A stretch of DNA of 56,275 nucleotides from assembly GCF_044466355.1 (NCBI RefSeq), contig NZ_JBITMQ010000028.1, positions 1 through 56,275 on the forward strand, given 5' to 3'. The translations under genes and the position numbers were made by a program. The notes beneath the pieces were generated by a model, which saw only the letters and a list, made by a program, of their open reading frames with translations, had not been told where the DNA came from and did not search any database. Below, piece by piece: positions 17,127-25,925 of this stretch (position 1 is its first letter; each line of letters opens with the position of its first letter). This stretch comes from Actinophytocola sp044466355 (GTDB lineage Bacteria; Actinomycetota; Actinomycetes; Mycobacteriales; Pseudonocardiaceae).

Positions 17127-17148
17127 TGCATCTGCACGTGCAGATGCA
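17127..17148. promoter_or_regulatory. Perfect 22-bp palindrome, candidate operator
   Basis: An uninterrupted 22-bp palindrome with half-site TGCATCTGCAC meeting its complement at a central CACGTG lies 54-75 bp upstream of the EgtD-like start. It has no loop, so it is a better candidate for a dimeric protein site than for a terminator. Confidence 0.55.
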
Positions 17149-17176
17149 CAAGGCAAACAAGTTGCGAGAACAACAC

Positions 17177-17220
17177 GAAAGGCGCTTTCGAAACAGCTCG
17201 CTGTTTCGAAAGCGCCTTTC
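17177..17220 (-). terminator. Strong hairpin terminator after the SSS symporter gene
   Basis: A perfect 20-bp stem (GAAAGGCGCTTTCGAAACAG at 17177-17196 pairing with 17201-17220) with the 4-nt loop CTCG lies 13 bp past the symporter stop. Inside each arm are smaller self-complementary GAAAGCGCCTTTC-type runs, resembling the ends of the dispersed intergenic elements elsewhere in the window. Confidence 0.85.
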
Positions 17221-17233
17221 CGGTCAGAAATGA

Positions 17234-18868
17234 TCAGTGCACGGCGATGGGGCGCAGATTCTCGTCGTGTTCGTCGACGTGGTAGTCCTCGCCGGTCGTG
17301 TCGTCACTGCCGTTGGACGTGTTCGTGCGACGGATGACCAGCGTGACGATGACCGCGACCAGCAGGTTCGCGATCAGCGCGACGAACCCGACGTAGATCT
17401 GGAGCATCGAGCCCTCGAACGGCTGCCACCCGAAGATGTTCAGCTTGTCCAGGGCCAGCGCCGACCCACCGAAGTGCAGACGGCCGCTCGCCGGGTTCGG
17501 GATCTGGTACAGCAGCACCATTCCCCAGATCATGCCGACCGCCCAGCCCGCGATGAGCGCCCAGCGGTGCAACCACTTCGTGTACAGGGCGATCGCGACC
17601 GCGGGCAGTGTCTGCAGGATGATCACGCCACCGATCAGCTGGAGGTCGATCGCGTACTGCGGGTCGATCACCACGATGAACAGGATGGCGCCGAACTTGA
17701 CCACCAGCGACGCGAGCTTCGCCTGCTTGGCCTCGTCCTTCGGGGTCGCGCCCTTGCGGATGTACTCCTTGTAGACGTTGCGGGTCCACAGGTTCGCCGC
17801 CGCGATGGACATGATCGCGGCGGGCACCAGCGCGCCGATGCCGATCGCGGCGAACGCGATGCCCGCGAACCACGACGGGAACTGCGTGTTGAACAGCTCG
17901 GGGATGATCGTGTTGCTGTCCGGGCGGCCGGTCGCGTTGTTGGTGATCGGCGTGACACCCGCCGCGATCGCGACGAACCCGAGCAGCGCCAGCAGACCGA
18001 GCAGCAGCGAGTACGCGGGCAGTGCGGACATGTTGCGCTTCAGCACGTCCCGCCCACGCGACGCGAGGACACCGGTCACCGAGTGCGGGTACAGGAACAG
18101 CGCCATGGCCGAGCCGAGCGCGAGCGTCGCGTACTGCAGCTGGTTGTTGCCGTTCAGCAGCACACCGTCGGCGGGCGCCGGTGTCTCGCTGAACTTCTGG
18201 TCGGCCGCCGAGAAGATCGAGTCCCAGCCGCCGAGCTTGGACGGCAGGTAGATGACCGCCACCAGGATGACGACGTAGATCAGGATGTCCTTGACGAACG
18301 CGATCAGCGCGGGCGCCCGCAGGCCGGACTGGTAGGTGTAGAGCGCCAGGATGACGAACGCGATCAGCAGCGGCAGGTGCCCGAGGAACCCGGCGCCGTT
18401 GAAGCCCATCGACCGCAGCACGGCCTCCAGGCCGACGAGCTGCAGCGCGATGTAGGGCATGGTGGCGACGATGCCGGTGATCGCGACGATCAGCGCCAGC
18501 AGCGACGAGCCGTAGCGGCCGCGCACGAAGTCCGCCGGGGTGACGTACCCGCGTGCCCGCGACACCGACCACAGCCGCAGCACCGGCAGGAACACCAGCG
18601 GGTAGGCGATGATCGTGTACGGGAGGGCGAAGAAGCCCATCGCGCCCGCGCCGAACAGCAGCGCGGGGACGGCGACGAACGTGTACGCCGTGTAGAGGTC
18701 ACCGCCGACGAGGAACCAGGTGATCCACGACCCGAACTTGCGGCCGCCGAGGCCCCACTCGTCGAGGTGGTCCAGCGTCGCCGCCGCGCGCCACCGGGAC
18801 GCGACGAACCCGAGGACGGTGACGAGCCCGAACAACAGGACGAAGATGATCAGCTCTGTCCACTGCAT
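17234..18868 (-). CDS. Sodium:solute symporter, monocarboxylate (MctP-like) type (544 aa)
   Basis: This is a cation-coupled symporter of the SSS family in the cytoplasmic membrane. About 13 hydrophobic helices run from residue 5 to 520. The family patterns GGRKFGSWITWFLVGGDLYT near the N-terminus and RGYVTPADFVRGRYGSSLLA follow the MctP/PanF-like subgroup, which takes up short monocarboxylates such as pyruvate, lactate or acetate. The C-terminal tail is hydrophilic and acidic. The ATG at 18868 shares one base with the TAA stop of the DUF3311 gene upstream, a conserved pairing for this type of transporter. The exact substrate cannot be read from sequence. Confidence 0.87.
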   Translation of the reverse strand: MQWTELIIFVLLFGLVTVLGFVASRWRAAATLDHLDEWGLGGRKFGSWITWFLVGGDLYTAYTFVAVPALLFGAGAMGFFALPYTIIAYPLVFLPVLRLWSVSRARGYVTPADFVRGRYGSSLLALIVAITGIVATMPYIALQLVGLEAVLRSMGFNGAGFLGHLPLLIAFVILALYTYQSGLRAPALIAFVKDILIYVVILVAVIYLPSKLGGWDSIFSAADQKFSETPAPADGVLLNGNNQLQYATLALGSAMALFLYPHSVTGVLASRGRDVLKRNMSALPAYSLLLGLLALLGFVAIAAGVTPITNNATGRPDSNTIIPELFNTQFPSWFAGIAFAAIGIGALVPAAIMSIAAANLWTRNVYKEYIRKGATPKDEAKQAKLASLVVKFGAILFIVVIDPQYAIDLQLIGGVIILQTLPAVAIALYTKWLHRWALIAGWAVGMIWGMVLLYQIPNPASGRLHFGGSALALDKLNIFGWQPFEGSMLQIYVGFVALIANLLVAVIVTLVIRRTNTSNGSDDTTGEDYHVDEHDENLRPIAVH

Positions 18869-19149
18869 TACTCGGCGCTCCCCTCGTCGAGCCGGTCGAC
18901 GTCCGCGGGCTCACCGGGGGCCGGGCGAACGGGTGTCTTCCTCGTCATCCGGTACACGACGATCGTGGCCAGCACACCGACGAGGATCACCGCGAACTGG
19001 AACCAGTAGAAGAACGGCATCCCGAACAGTTCCGGCGACGTGCGGTTGTAGATCGGGGTGAAGAGGACGATGAAGGGGAGCAGCAGCAACAGGTTCCACG
19101 GGTTGAACACCAACCCCGTGGTCCGGCCGCCTGGCTTGTCGGACGACAT
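18868..19149 (-). CDS. DUF3311 small membrane protein (93 aa)
   Basis: This small protein with two transmembrane helices (LLLLLPFIVLFTPIYNR and FFYWFQFAVILVGVLATIVV) is the usual partner encoded upstream of SSS monocarboxylate symporters. It probably helps fold or regulate the symporter, in the way YhdT-like partners accompany PanF, though that role is inferred. The motif MPFFYWFQF is the family signature. The start is ATG at 19149. Its stop overlaps the symporter start by one base, indicating translational coupling. Confidence 0.85.
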   Translation of the reverse strand: MSSDKPGGRTTGLVFNPWNLLLLLPFIVLFTPIYNRTSPELFGMPFFYWFQFAVILVGVLATIVVYRMTRKTPVRPAPGEPADVDRLDEGSAE

Positions 19150-19265
19150 AAGGCCCTACCTCGTTGTTTGGCGTGACCGACGACAGTGCGGCATACGATA
19201 GATCCGATGATCACGACGGGCCAGCATGCGTGTCCGCAGTGTTATACGAGGTGGTCGGGGCTGAC

Positions 19266-19300
19266 GGCGTCCTGCCCGCCCCCAAGCCGGGCAGGACGCC
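19266..19300. other. Perfect GC-rich hairpin in a divergent intergenic region
   Basis: GGCGTCCTGCCCG (19266-19278) pairs with CGGGCAGGACGCC (19288-19300) around a 9-nt loop. It sits between two divergently transcribed genes, where a terminator is not expected. It could end a small RNA or form part of the long 5' leader of either gene. Confidence 0.55.
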
Positions 19301-19358
19301 GCCCCTCCCCTTCGGCCGCGCACTTCGCGCCCTGGCCCGGATTTGTAGAGCATCCGGG

Positions 19359-19405
19359 TTGTTCAGTGTCCTGACGTTGGACTTTGAACAACGCACTCTG
19401 AACAA
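19359..19405 (+). promoter_or_regulatory. Repeated TGAACAA sites upstream of the nSTAND gene
   Basis: CTTTGAACAA (19382-19391) and CTCTGAACAA (19396-19405) are direct repeats 14 bp apart. TTGTTCAGTG (19359-19368) is an inverted copy. They lie 20-65 bp before the start of a gene that itself encodes an N-terminal HTH, so they are candidate autoregulatory sites. Confidence 0.45.
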
Positions 19406-19424
19406 TGGGCACGCTTGGGGGTGA

Positions 19425-22400
19425 GTGGTGCCACGACGCGAGAACCCGCTGGGGCCGGCAGAAGACGAGCTCATCCGGTTCGCCGCCGATCTCCGGGTGC
19501 TCCGGGAGGAGGCGGGCACACCGACGTACCGCCAGCTCAGCGCGCGGGCACACTACTCGGCCGCCGCCTTGTCCGAGGCCGCGAGCGGGCGCAAGCTGCC
19601 GAGCCTGCCGGTCACGCTGGCCTACGTCCGCGCCTGTGACGGTGACCCGGCGGAGTGGGAGCGGCGCTGGCGGGAACTGGCCGCCACCCACGCGAAACCG
19701 CCGGCCGAACCCCTGGCCCGGCCGGACGAGACGGCACCGTACGCCGGGTTCGCCCCGATCACCGACCCGGAGCTGTTCGCCGGGCGCGGCGACCTGGTGG
19801 GTGAGCTGGTCGCGAAGGTGCGCGAGCAGCGGCTCACCCTGGTCGTCGGCGCGTCGGGCAGCGGGAAGACGTCCCTGCTCAGCGCCGGTCTGCTGCCCGC
19901 GCTGGGCGGTGACCACGTGGTGATGACGCCCGGGCGGCGGCCCATGGAGGAGTGCGCGGTCCGGCTGGCCGACGTGGTCGGTATGGCGCCCTGCGACCTC
20001 TACCGCGAGCTGGCCGCCGCGCCCGAGAACCTCCACCTGCGGCTCCGGCAGGCCCGCGCGAACCAGGCCGACGACCTGGTGTTCGTGGTCGACCAGGTCG
20101 AGGAGGCGCTCGACGAACCGGAAGGGGACGCGTTCGTCACGGCCGTCGTGCACGCGGCGACCGCGGCCACCAGCCGGGTCCGGGTGGTGCTCGCCGTGCG
20201 TGCCGACCGCGCCGACGACCTGCCCCCGGTGGTGCGGGACGGGCAGGTGCACGTCGGCCCGATGTCCGCCGACGGCCTGCGCGAGGCGATCACCGACCCC
20301 GCGGCCGTCGCGGGCTGCCGGGTCGAGACCGCGCTCCTCGTCCGGCTCATCGCCGACGCGGACGGGCCCGGCACGCTGCCGTTCCTCCAGCAGGCGCTGC
20401 TCGACGTGTGGCGGCGCCGCCGCGGCACCACGCTGACCGTCGCGAGCTACGACACCACCGGCGAGGTCCCCCAGCTCATCGCCGACGCCGCCGAGCGCGC
20501 GTTCACCTCGCTCGACCGCGACGGGCAACGGCTCGCGCGGCACCTGCTGCCCCGGCTCGCCACCGGCAGGCACGGGGTGCGCCGCGACGACCTCGACGCC
20601 GACGCGGCGGCCGTGCTCGACGAGCTGGTGCGGGCGCGGGTCGTGGTCGCCGACCAGGACGGCGTCGCGCTCGCCGGCCGGTCACTGCGCGAACGGTGGC
20701 CGCGGTTGCGCGCCTGGCTCGCCGAGGACGGCGACCGCCCGCGCGTGCACCGCGAGCTGGCCGAGGCCGCCGCCACCTGGGACGCGCTCGGCCGCGACCC
20801 CGGTGCGCTGTACCGGGGCGTCCGGCTCGACGCCGCGCGGTCGCGGCTCCACGACGCCGTGGTCACCGCGCGGGAACGCGACTTCCTCCAGGCCAGCCTG
20901 GCCGCGCACACCGGGGAGCGGCGGCGCGTCCGCGGCCTGCGTGCCGGGCTCGCACTGCTGTCGGTGCTGCTCGTGCTGGCCACCGGGGCCCTGGCGTACG
21001 CCGTGCGGGCGGGCCTGTCCGCGGAGGAGCAGCGGACCGCGGCACTCGCGCAGAGCGCGCTGCGGGAGGCGGCCGCGCTGCTGGACACCGACCCGGCGCT
21101 CGCCACGCAGCTGACGGTCGCCGCGCACCGGCTCGTGCCGACCGCGGCGAGCCGTGCCGCCGTGCTCACGTTGTTCGCGGACCCGTACGCGGCCCGGCTC
21201 ACCGGGCACGCGGGGGTCGTGCACGCGCTCGCCGTCAGCCCGGACGGCGACGTGCTGGCGACCGCGGCCGACGACACGACCCTGCTGTGGGACATCAGCG
21301 ACCCGTACCACCCGCGCCGCCTGTCCGAGCTGCCCATCGACGCGACGTCGGTGGTCTTCTCGGCCGCCGGCCGGCTCGCGGTGACCGGCAACGAGCGGGG
21401 CGCGGTGCTCTGGGACGTCACCGACCCGGCGCGGCCGCGCCGGTCCTCGCTCGCGGGCCGCGACCCGCGCGGTGAGACACCGACCGACGTCGCGCTCAGC
21501 CCGGACGGCAGGACGCTCGCGCTGACGAGGGCGAACGAGGTGCGGCTCTACGACGTGGCGGTCGGCGACCGGCCGCACGGGATCCGCACGCTGATCGGGC
21601 ACACGGGCACCGTGACGTCGGTGTCGATCAGCCCGGACGGCACCGTGATCGCGACGGCGAGCGAGGACCACACGGTCCGGCTGTGGCCGGCGGCCGGTGG
21701 CGCGCCGATAGTGCTCGCCGGTGTCGAGGCACCGGTGACGGCACCTGTGCTCGCCGTGGAGTTCAGCCCGGACGGCTCGGTCGTCGCGACGGCGGGCGCG
21801 GACGGGTCGGCCCGGCTGTGGCGCGTCGCGGACGGCAAACAGCTGGCGAGCCTGGTCGTGCGCGCGGGCCCGGTGCGGACGGTGGCGCTCGGCGACGGCC
21901 TGCTGGCCGCGGCGGGCGACGACCGCTCAACCGTCGTGTGGGACGTGACCGACCTGGGGCGGCCGCGCGAACTGGTCGCGCTGACCGGGCACACGGACGC
22001 GGTCACCGGCGTGCGGTTCACGCCCGACGGGCGGCACCTGGTCACGTCGAGCCGCGACCGGACCGTGCGGGTCGTGAGCATCGCGGAGGCGGTGACCGGA
22101 CGCGTGGCGGGCGGGTCGCTGGCGTGGGGCCGGAACGGGACGGTGCTGGCGAGCGGTGGTGCGGGCACGGTGCTGCTGTCGGACGTGCGGAACCGGTACG
22201 CACCGCACCCGGTCGGGACCGTGCCGGGACGGGCCCCGTCGTTCGCGGGCGGGCTGCTGGCCACCGGCGACCGGCTGTGGGACGTGACGGACCCGGCCCG
22301 GCCCGTCGCCCGCGCCTACGTGGGGAACACGACAGGCGGCGCACTGAGCCGTGACGGCCGGCTTCTGGTCACCACGTACAAGGACGCCTATCCACGCCTG

Positions 22401-23018
22401 TGGGACGTCAACGACCCGGACCATCCGCGTGCGCTGGCGGACCTGCCCGCGGCGGGCGCCCGTGTCGCGGTGCTCGGCGGCCACGTCGTGGCGACGCTGG
22501 GCGGGGACGTCACGGTGTGGGACGTGCGCGATCCGGCCAACCCGTCGGCGCGGACGTTGCTGACGCGGAACTGGACGGGACTGGCGCTGCGCCCGGACGG
22601 GAAGGTGCTGGCGGCGATCGCCGCCGACGGTACGGGGTGGCTGGTCGACACGCGGAAGATGGCGGTGCTGGCGCGGTTCCCGGCGGGACCGACGACCGCG
22701 CTCGCGTTCTCGCCCGACGGGAAGGCGCTCGTGACGGCGACGGGCCCGGCGCCGAGGCTGTGGGACGTGACGAACCCGCGGCGTCCCGCGGAGGTGGCGA
22801 CGCTGCACAGCGACAACGGCAGGACGATCACCGCGGTCGCGTTCAGCCCGGAGGGCGGTTCGTTCGCGACGACCAGCGCGGACGGCGCCGTGCACGTCTG
22901 GGACGCGACGGTGGGGCAGGTGGAGCGGCGCGTGTGCGCGGTCGCCCACCCGCGCATCACGGTCGAACAGTGGGAGTGGTACCTGCCGGGCGTGCCCTTC
23001 CGCCCACCGTGCTCCTGA
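19425..23018 (+). CDS. HTH-nSTAND1 NTPase with WD40 propeller (1197 aa)
   Basis: This is a large STAND-class signalling ATPase. An XRE-like HTH (about residues 14-75, with YRQLSARAHYSAAALSEAAS) is followed by a conserved GFAPITDPELFAGRGDLVGE lead and Walker A GASGSGKTS (142-150). Walker B is VFVVDQVEEA, and winged-helix elements follow. A single membrane-spanning segment lies near residues 505-525 (LALLSVLLVLATGALAYAV). The C-terminal 600 residues are degenerate WD40 blades with repeated FSPDG and LWDVTDPARP motifs, forming one or two propellers. GTG at 19425 or 19428 follows GGGGG. The family is common in actinomycetes; some members act in regulation and others in phage defence. The ligand sensed is unknown. 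Confidence 0.87.
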   Translation: MVPRRENPLGPAEDELIRFAADLRVLREEAGTPTYRQLSARAHYSAAALSEAASGRKLPSLPVTLAYVRACDGDPAEWERRWRELAATHAKPPAEPLARPDETAPYAGFAPITDPELFAGRGDLVGELVAKVREQRLTLVVGASGSGKTSLLSAGLLPALGGDHVVMTPGRRPMEECAVRLADVVGMAPCDLYRELAAAPENLHLRLRQARANQADDLVFVVDQVEEALDEPEGDAFVTAVVHAATAATSRVRVVLAVRADRADDLPPVVRDGQVHVGPMSADGLREAITDPAAVAGCRVETALLVRLIADADGPGTLPFLQQALLDVWRRRRGTTLTVASYDTTGEVPQLIADAAERAFTSLDRDGQRLARHLLPRLATGRHGVRRDDLDADAAAVLDELVRARVVVADQDGVALAGRSLRERWPRLRAWLAEDGDRPRVHRELAEAAATWDALGRDPGALYRGVRLDAARSRLHDAVVTARERDFLQASLAAHTGERRRVRGLRAGLALLSVLLVLATGALAYAVRAGLSAEEQRTAALAQSALREAAALLDTDPALATQLTVAAHRLVPTAASRAAVLTLFADPYAARLTGHAGVVHALAVSPDGDVLATAADDTTLLWDISDPYHPRRLSELPIDATSVVFSAAGRLAVTGNERGAVLWDVTDPARPRRSSLAGRDPRGETPTDVALSPDGRTLALTRANEVRLYDVAVGDRPHGIRTLIGHTGTVTSVSISPDGTVIATASEDHTVRLWPAAGGAPIVLAGVEAPVTAPVLAVEFSPDGSVVATAGADGSARLWRVADGKQLASLVVRAGPVRTVALGDGLLAAAGDDRSTVVWDVTDLGRPRELVALTGHTDAVTGVRFTPDGRHLVTSSRDRTVRVVSIAEAVTGRVAGGSLAWGRNGTVLASGGAGTVLLSDVRNRYAPHPVGTVPGRAPSFAGGLLATGDRLWDVTDPARPVARAYVGNTTGGALSRDGRLLVTTYKDAYPRLWDVNDPDHPRALADLPAAGARVAVLGGHVVATLGGDVTVWDVRDPANPSARTLLTRNWTGLALRPDGKVLAAIAADGTGWLVDTRKMAVLARFPAGPTTALAFSPDGKALVTATGPAPRLWDVTNPRRPAEVATLHSDNGRTITAVAFSPEGGSFATTSADGAVHVWDATVGQVERRVCAVAHPRITVEQWEWYLPGVPFRPPCS

Positions 23019-23042
23019 ACCGCCCGACCGGCTCCGCCGGCA

Positions 23043-23755
23043 CTGCCCTGAAAGTCGCTTTCGGAACGTTGGCCCTGGATCCACCGGTGGTCAACCTGGT
23101 TGTTCCGGACCTGTGGCAAGCGCGGCCTGGTCAGACCCGCTTCGCACCGCCGGGCGCGCATCCGCCGGGTGCCGCGAAGGGCGCTTTCGCAGCATTGAAC
23201 GCCGGTAGTGCGCCTTTCGCAGCACCGCCCGGGCGCTGCGGGCCCTGGCCCGTGCAGCGGGCCGCCTTGCGCAACGGCCGACCTTGATCACCGGTCGATC
23301 CGGGACGTTGAGTGTCCCGAAAGCGTCCCTCAGGACGTTGAGTGTCCCGAAAGGCCCCTTCGGGGAATCCCCCGGCCGGGCGCGCAGCGCCCGAGGCCCG
23401 CGAAGCGGGCAAGGCCCCCAAGCAGGCCGGGCGCAAGCCCACGAAGACGACCTGCCTGCCCTCCCGTCGACCTGGCAAAGCCCGATCACACCGGGTCAAG
23501 GGGCCCTGCCCGAAACACGCCCTCCATAAGCCCGGCCCCTTGACGCGGTGTGATAGCCCGGAGGGAGGTCGACGGGAGGGCAGGCCACCCATCCAAGCCA
23601 ATCTCAACAAGCCCGAACCGAAATGCCCCCTCCCCGAGATCAGCCCGTCCGGCGAGGACCCCCCGGGAGGAAACCCCGCACACAACCGAACATGATCACC
23701 GGTGGATCCGGGACACTCAACGCCCCCGAAAGACGCTTTCAGGACAGTGCTTTGC
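23043..23755. repeat. Large intergenic palindromic element, copy A (composite)
   Basis: This element starts 25 bp after the stop of the nSTAND gene. Its ends are imperfect inverted repeats: TGCCCTGAAAGTCGCTTTCG at the left, and TGTCCTGAAAGCGTCTTTCG on the minus strand at the right, each followed inward by GGATCCACCGGTG. The core is a long hairpin: arm 23452-23505 pairs with 23534-23585 (11 bp, one mismatch, 9 bp, an 11x11 internal loop, then 20 bp) around a 28-nt loop. A conserved block CCCCTCCCCGAGATCAGCCC begins at 23627. An internal end-like sequence near 23285-23365 suggests two elements in tandem. Frames open here are not conserved between copies. Confidence 0.8.
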
Positions 23756-23935
23756 AGGGCCACGAATCAACCGATCCAGTGAATGTCCCTCCTTGACCCT
23801 TGGGATAGCCTCGTGTCTCGCTGCTTACGGTGCGGTGCTGAGGGTGAGCTTCACGGCGGAGGGCGGATCCGCGGCGCGCCGGCGGCCGACCCGGGGCAGC
23901 GCGGTCCCCCCGAATCTCGACCCCATAAGGTGATC

Positions 23936-25519
23936 ATGACAGTCTCATCGCCCGTGCCGTCATCGCCGCGGCACGCGGGCCCGTGGACCTGCATCGCCGG
24001 TGTCGCAGGCTACGTGGCCGTCTCGCCACTGATCTTCCGTGAGCTGGGTTCCCCGATCTGGATCGTGGTGTGGCTCGCCGTCGGTGCGATCGCGATCGGT
24101 GTGGTGGCCGCCGGGGCACTGCGGACGGCACGCGCGGGCCGCGAGCACGTCGACGAGCTGCACCGGCTCGACGACGAGAACCACAACCTCGCGGCGCTGG
24201 CGGAAACCCGCCTCGTGGCGCTCGAAACCCTGGTGGAGCAGCAGTTGCCCGCCGTCATCAACGGTGTGGGGGCGCCGCCGCTCCCCGACCTGTCGGGCGA
24301 CGACGTGTCCGCGCACATGCTCGCGCAGGCGGCGGTCCACGTCGGGCGGCTGCGGGACGACCAGCTCGCCAGGCAGGACGCCGTGGCCGCGGCGGTCGTC
24401 GCGCTGGGCAGGAAGGTGCAGTCCTCCGCGCACCGCATCCAGGAGGAAGCGGCGCGGATGGTGCAGGCGCACCCGGCCGACCCGGACGTCCTCCACACCA
24501 GCATGCGTGTCGACCACGCCGCCGCCCAGCAGGCACGCAACGCGCAGACCCTCGCCGCGCTGTGCGGTGAGTGGCCGGGTCAGCAGTGGCACGAGGCGCT
24601 GCCGGTCGCCGACGTCGTCCGTGGGGCCGCGGGCCGCATCACCGCCTACCAGCGCGTCGAGGTGTCCGGCGACCCGGCCGTCGCCGTGTCGGCGCGTGTC
24701 GTCGAGCCGCTGATCCACGTGGTGGCCGAGCTGCTGGCCAACGCCACCCAGTCCTCCCCGCCCACCACGCAGGTCCTGGTCACGCTGCGGCAGGTGCAGC
24801 GCGGCGCGGTCATCGAGATCGACGACGGCGGTGTCGGCCTCGACGACAAGCGGCTCGAGCAGGCCCGTGAGATCGCGTCCGGCCGCCGCCCGGTGGGGCT
24901 CGCGGACCTCGGCGAGATCCCGCAGACCGGTCTGCCGGTGGTCGGCGCGTACGTGCGGCGCCACGGTTTCCGCGTCGACGTCACCGAGTCCGTCTACGGC
25001 GGCCTGCGCGCGATCGTGCTGGTCCCGACCGAGCTGACCGAGGCCGTCGCCCCGTCCGGCATGGTCGCCACGCACGCGCTGGCCCGCCGTCGGGAACGCC
25101 ACGCGCTCGCCCCCGCGCCCGCGCCGCGTGAACCGGAGCCCGACGACGACTGGGCACCGGTGCGCCAGAGCGGCGAGGTCGAGCTGCCGCCCGAGCCGGA
25201 ACCGTTGCCGCCGCTGGTGCCCACCGGCGAGGACAGCACGGCCGGTGACCTGCCGGTGCTGCCCCGCCGCCGGTCCCGCCGCGGCCACGCGGTCCCGCAG
25301 CCGCCCCAGGTCGACTGGCCCGCCGAGCGGGACGTCGACGAGCCCCCCGAGCAGGCGGGCCAGTGGATGAACGCGTTCCTGTCCGGTGCCGCCGCGGCGA
25401 ACGGCGACCTGAACGACGACCTGAACGGCGACCTGGACGGCGACCTGAACGACGAGAAGCCCGACGACACACCCGATTACACCGATTACTCAGAGAAGAC
25501 CTCGGAGGACCATCGATGA
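23936..25519 (+). CDS. Conservon histidine-kinase-like sensor protein CvnA (527 aa)
   Basis: This is the first gene of a conservon. Two transmembrane helices (about residues 18-36 and 42-62) enclose almost no extracellular loop. A coiled-coil or dimerisation stretch follows (about 65-110), then a helical region and a HATPase fold: E265/N269 in ELLANATQSS, DDGGVG (296-301) and a Gly-rich GLADLGEIPQTGLPVV. No phospho-accepting His of an ordinary HisKA domain is evident, as in other CvnA proteins. The C-terminal 140 residues are Pro/Arg-rich and end in an acidic repeat of GDLN(D/G) units (about 485-505). The ATG at 23936 follows AAGG; its stop overlaps the roadblock gene (ATGA). Confidence 0.87.
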   Translation: MTVSSPVPSSPRHAGPWTCIAGVAGYVAVSPLIFRELGSPIWIVVWLAVGAIAIGVVAAGALRTARAGREHVDELHRLDDENHNLAALAETRLVALETLVEQQLPAVINGVGAPPLPDLSGDDVSAHMLAQAAVHVGRLRDDQLARQDAVAAAVVALGRKVQSSAHRIQEEAARMVQAHPADPDVLHTSMRVDHAAAQQARNAQTLAALCGEWPGQQWHEALPVADVVRGAAGRITAYQRVEVSGDPAVAVSARVVEPLIHVVAELLANATQSSPPTTQVLVTLRQVQRGAVIEIDDGGVGLDDKRLEQAREIASGRRPVGLADLGEIPQTGLPVVGAYVRRHGFRVDVTESVYGGLRAIVLVPTELTEAVAPSGMVATHALARRRERHALAPAPAPREPEPDDDWAPVRQSGEVELPPEPEPLPPLVPTGEDSTAGDLPVLPRRRSRRGHAVPQPPQVDWPAERDVDEPPEQAGQWMNAFLSGAAAANGDLNDDLNGDLDGDLNDEKPDDTPDYTDYSEKTSEDHR

Positions 25520-25911
25520 CGACCCAGCCCGTCGACAACAGCTGGATGCTGGAGTTGATCAGGACGGTGCGGGGCGTACGGCATGTCGTCGTGCTCACCT
25601 CCGACGGCCTGCTCAAGGTCCGCACCGACCACACACCGGCCGACGTCGCGGACAAGCTCGCCGCCGCGTGCGCCGGGCTCACCGCGCTCGGGCAGGGCAT
25701 CAGCAAGGAGTTCGGCACCGGCGCCGGGCCGCGCCAGGTGATGGTGGAGTTCGACGGCGGCTACCTGTTCGTCCGCGGCGCGGGCGACGGGTCGCGGCTC
25801 GCGGTGGTGACGGAGCCGGTCATCGACCCGGCCCTGGTCGCACAGCAGATGCAGGCGCAGGTGCTCCTGATCGGCGAGCGGACGCTGTCGACGCCGACCC
25901 GCGCCGGCTGA
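25516..25911 (+). CDS. Roadblock/LC7 domain protein CvnB (131 aa)
   Basis: This is a cytosolic Roadblock/LC7 protein, the second conservon member. It starts LELIRTVRGVRHVVVLTSDG, the characteristic first helix and strand of the fold, followed by ADKLAAACAGLTALGQGISKEFG. Such proteins dimerise and act as regulators of the small GTPase encoded two genes downstream (MglB-like activity in related systems). The ATG at 25516 overlaps the CvnA stop by 4 nt, and GGAGG lies eight bases upstream. Length is standard. Confidence 0.92.
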   Translation: MTTQPVDNSWMLELIRTVRGVRHVVVLTSDGLLKVRTDHTPADVADKLAAACAGLTALGQGISKEFGTGAGPRQVMVEFDGGYLFVRGAGDGSRLAVVTEPVIDPALVAQQMQAQVLLIGERTLSTPTRAG

Positions 25912-25925
25912 GCCCCGGGACGGTC

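Noticed and set aside
19164..19424. 86-codon plus-strand frame upstream of the nSTAND gene
   Set aside because: It contains the hairpin and promoter repeats, lacks an RBS and has no protein-like features.
23131..23763. Minus-strand frame in element copy A with a peptide recurring in copies B and C (LTRCDRASPGRREGRQ)
   Set aside because: The shared peptide follows from nucleotide identity of the hairpin arms; single-base gains in both arms between copies shift the frame, which coding selection would not allow.
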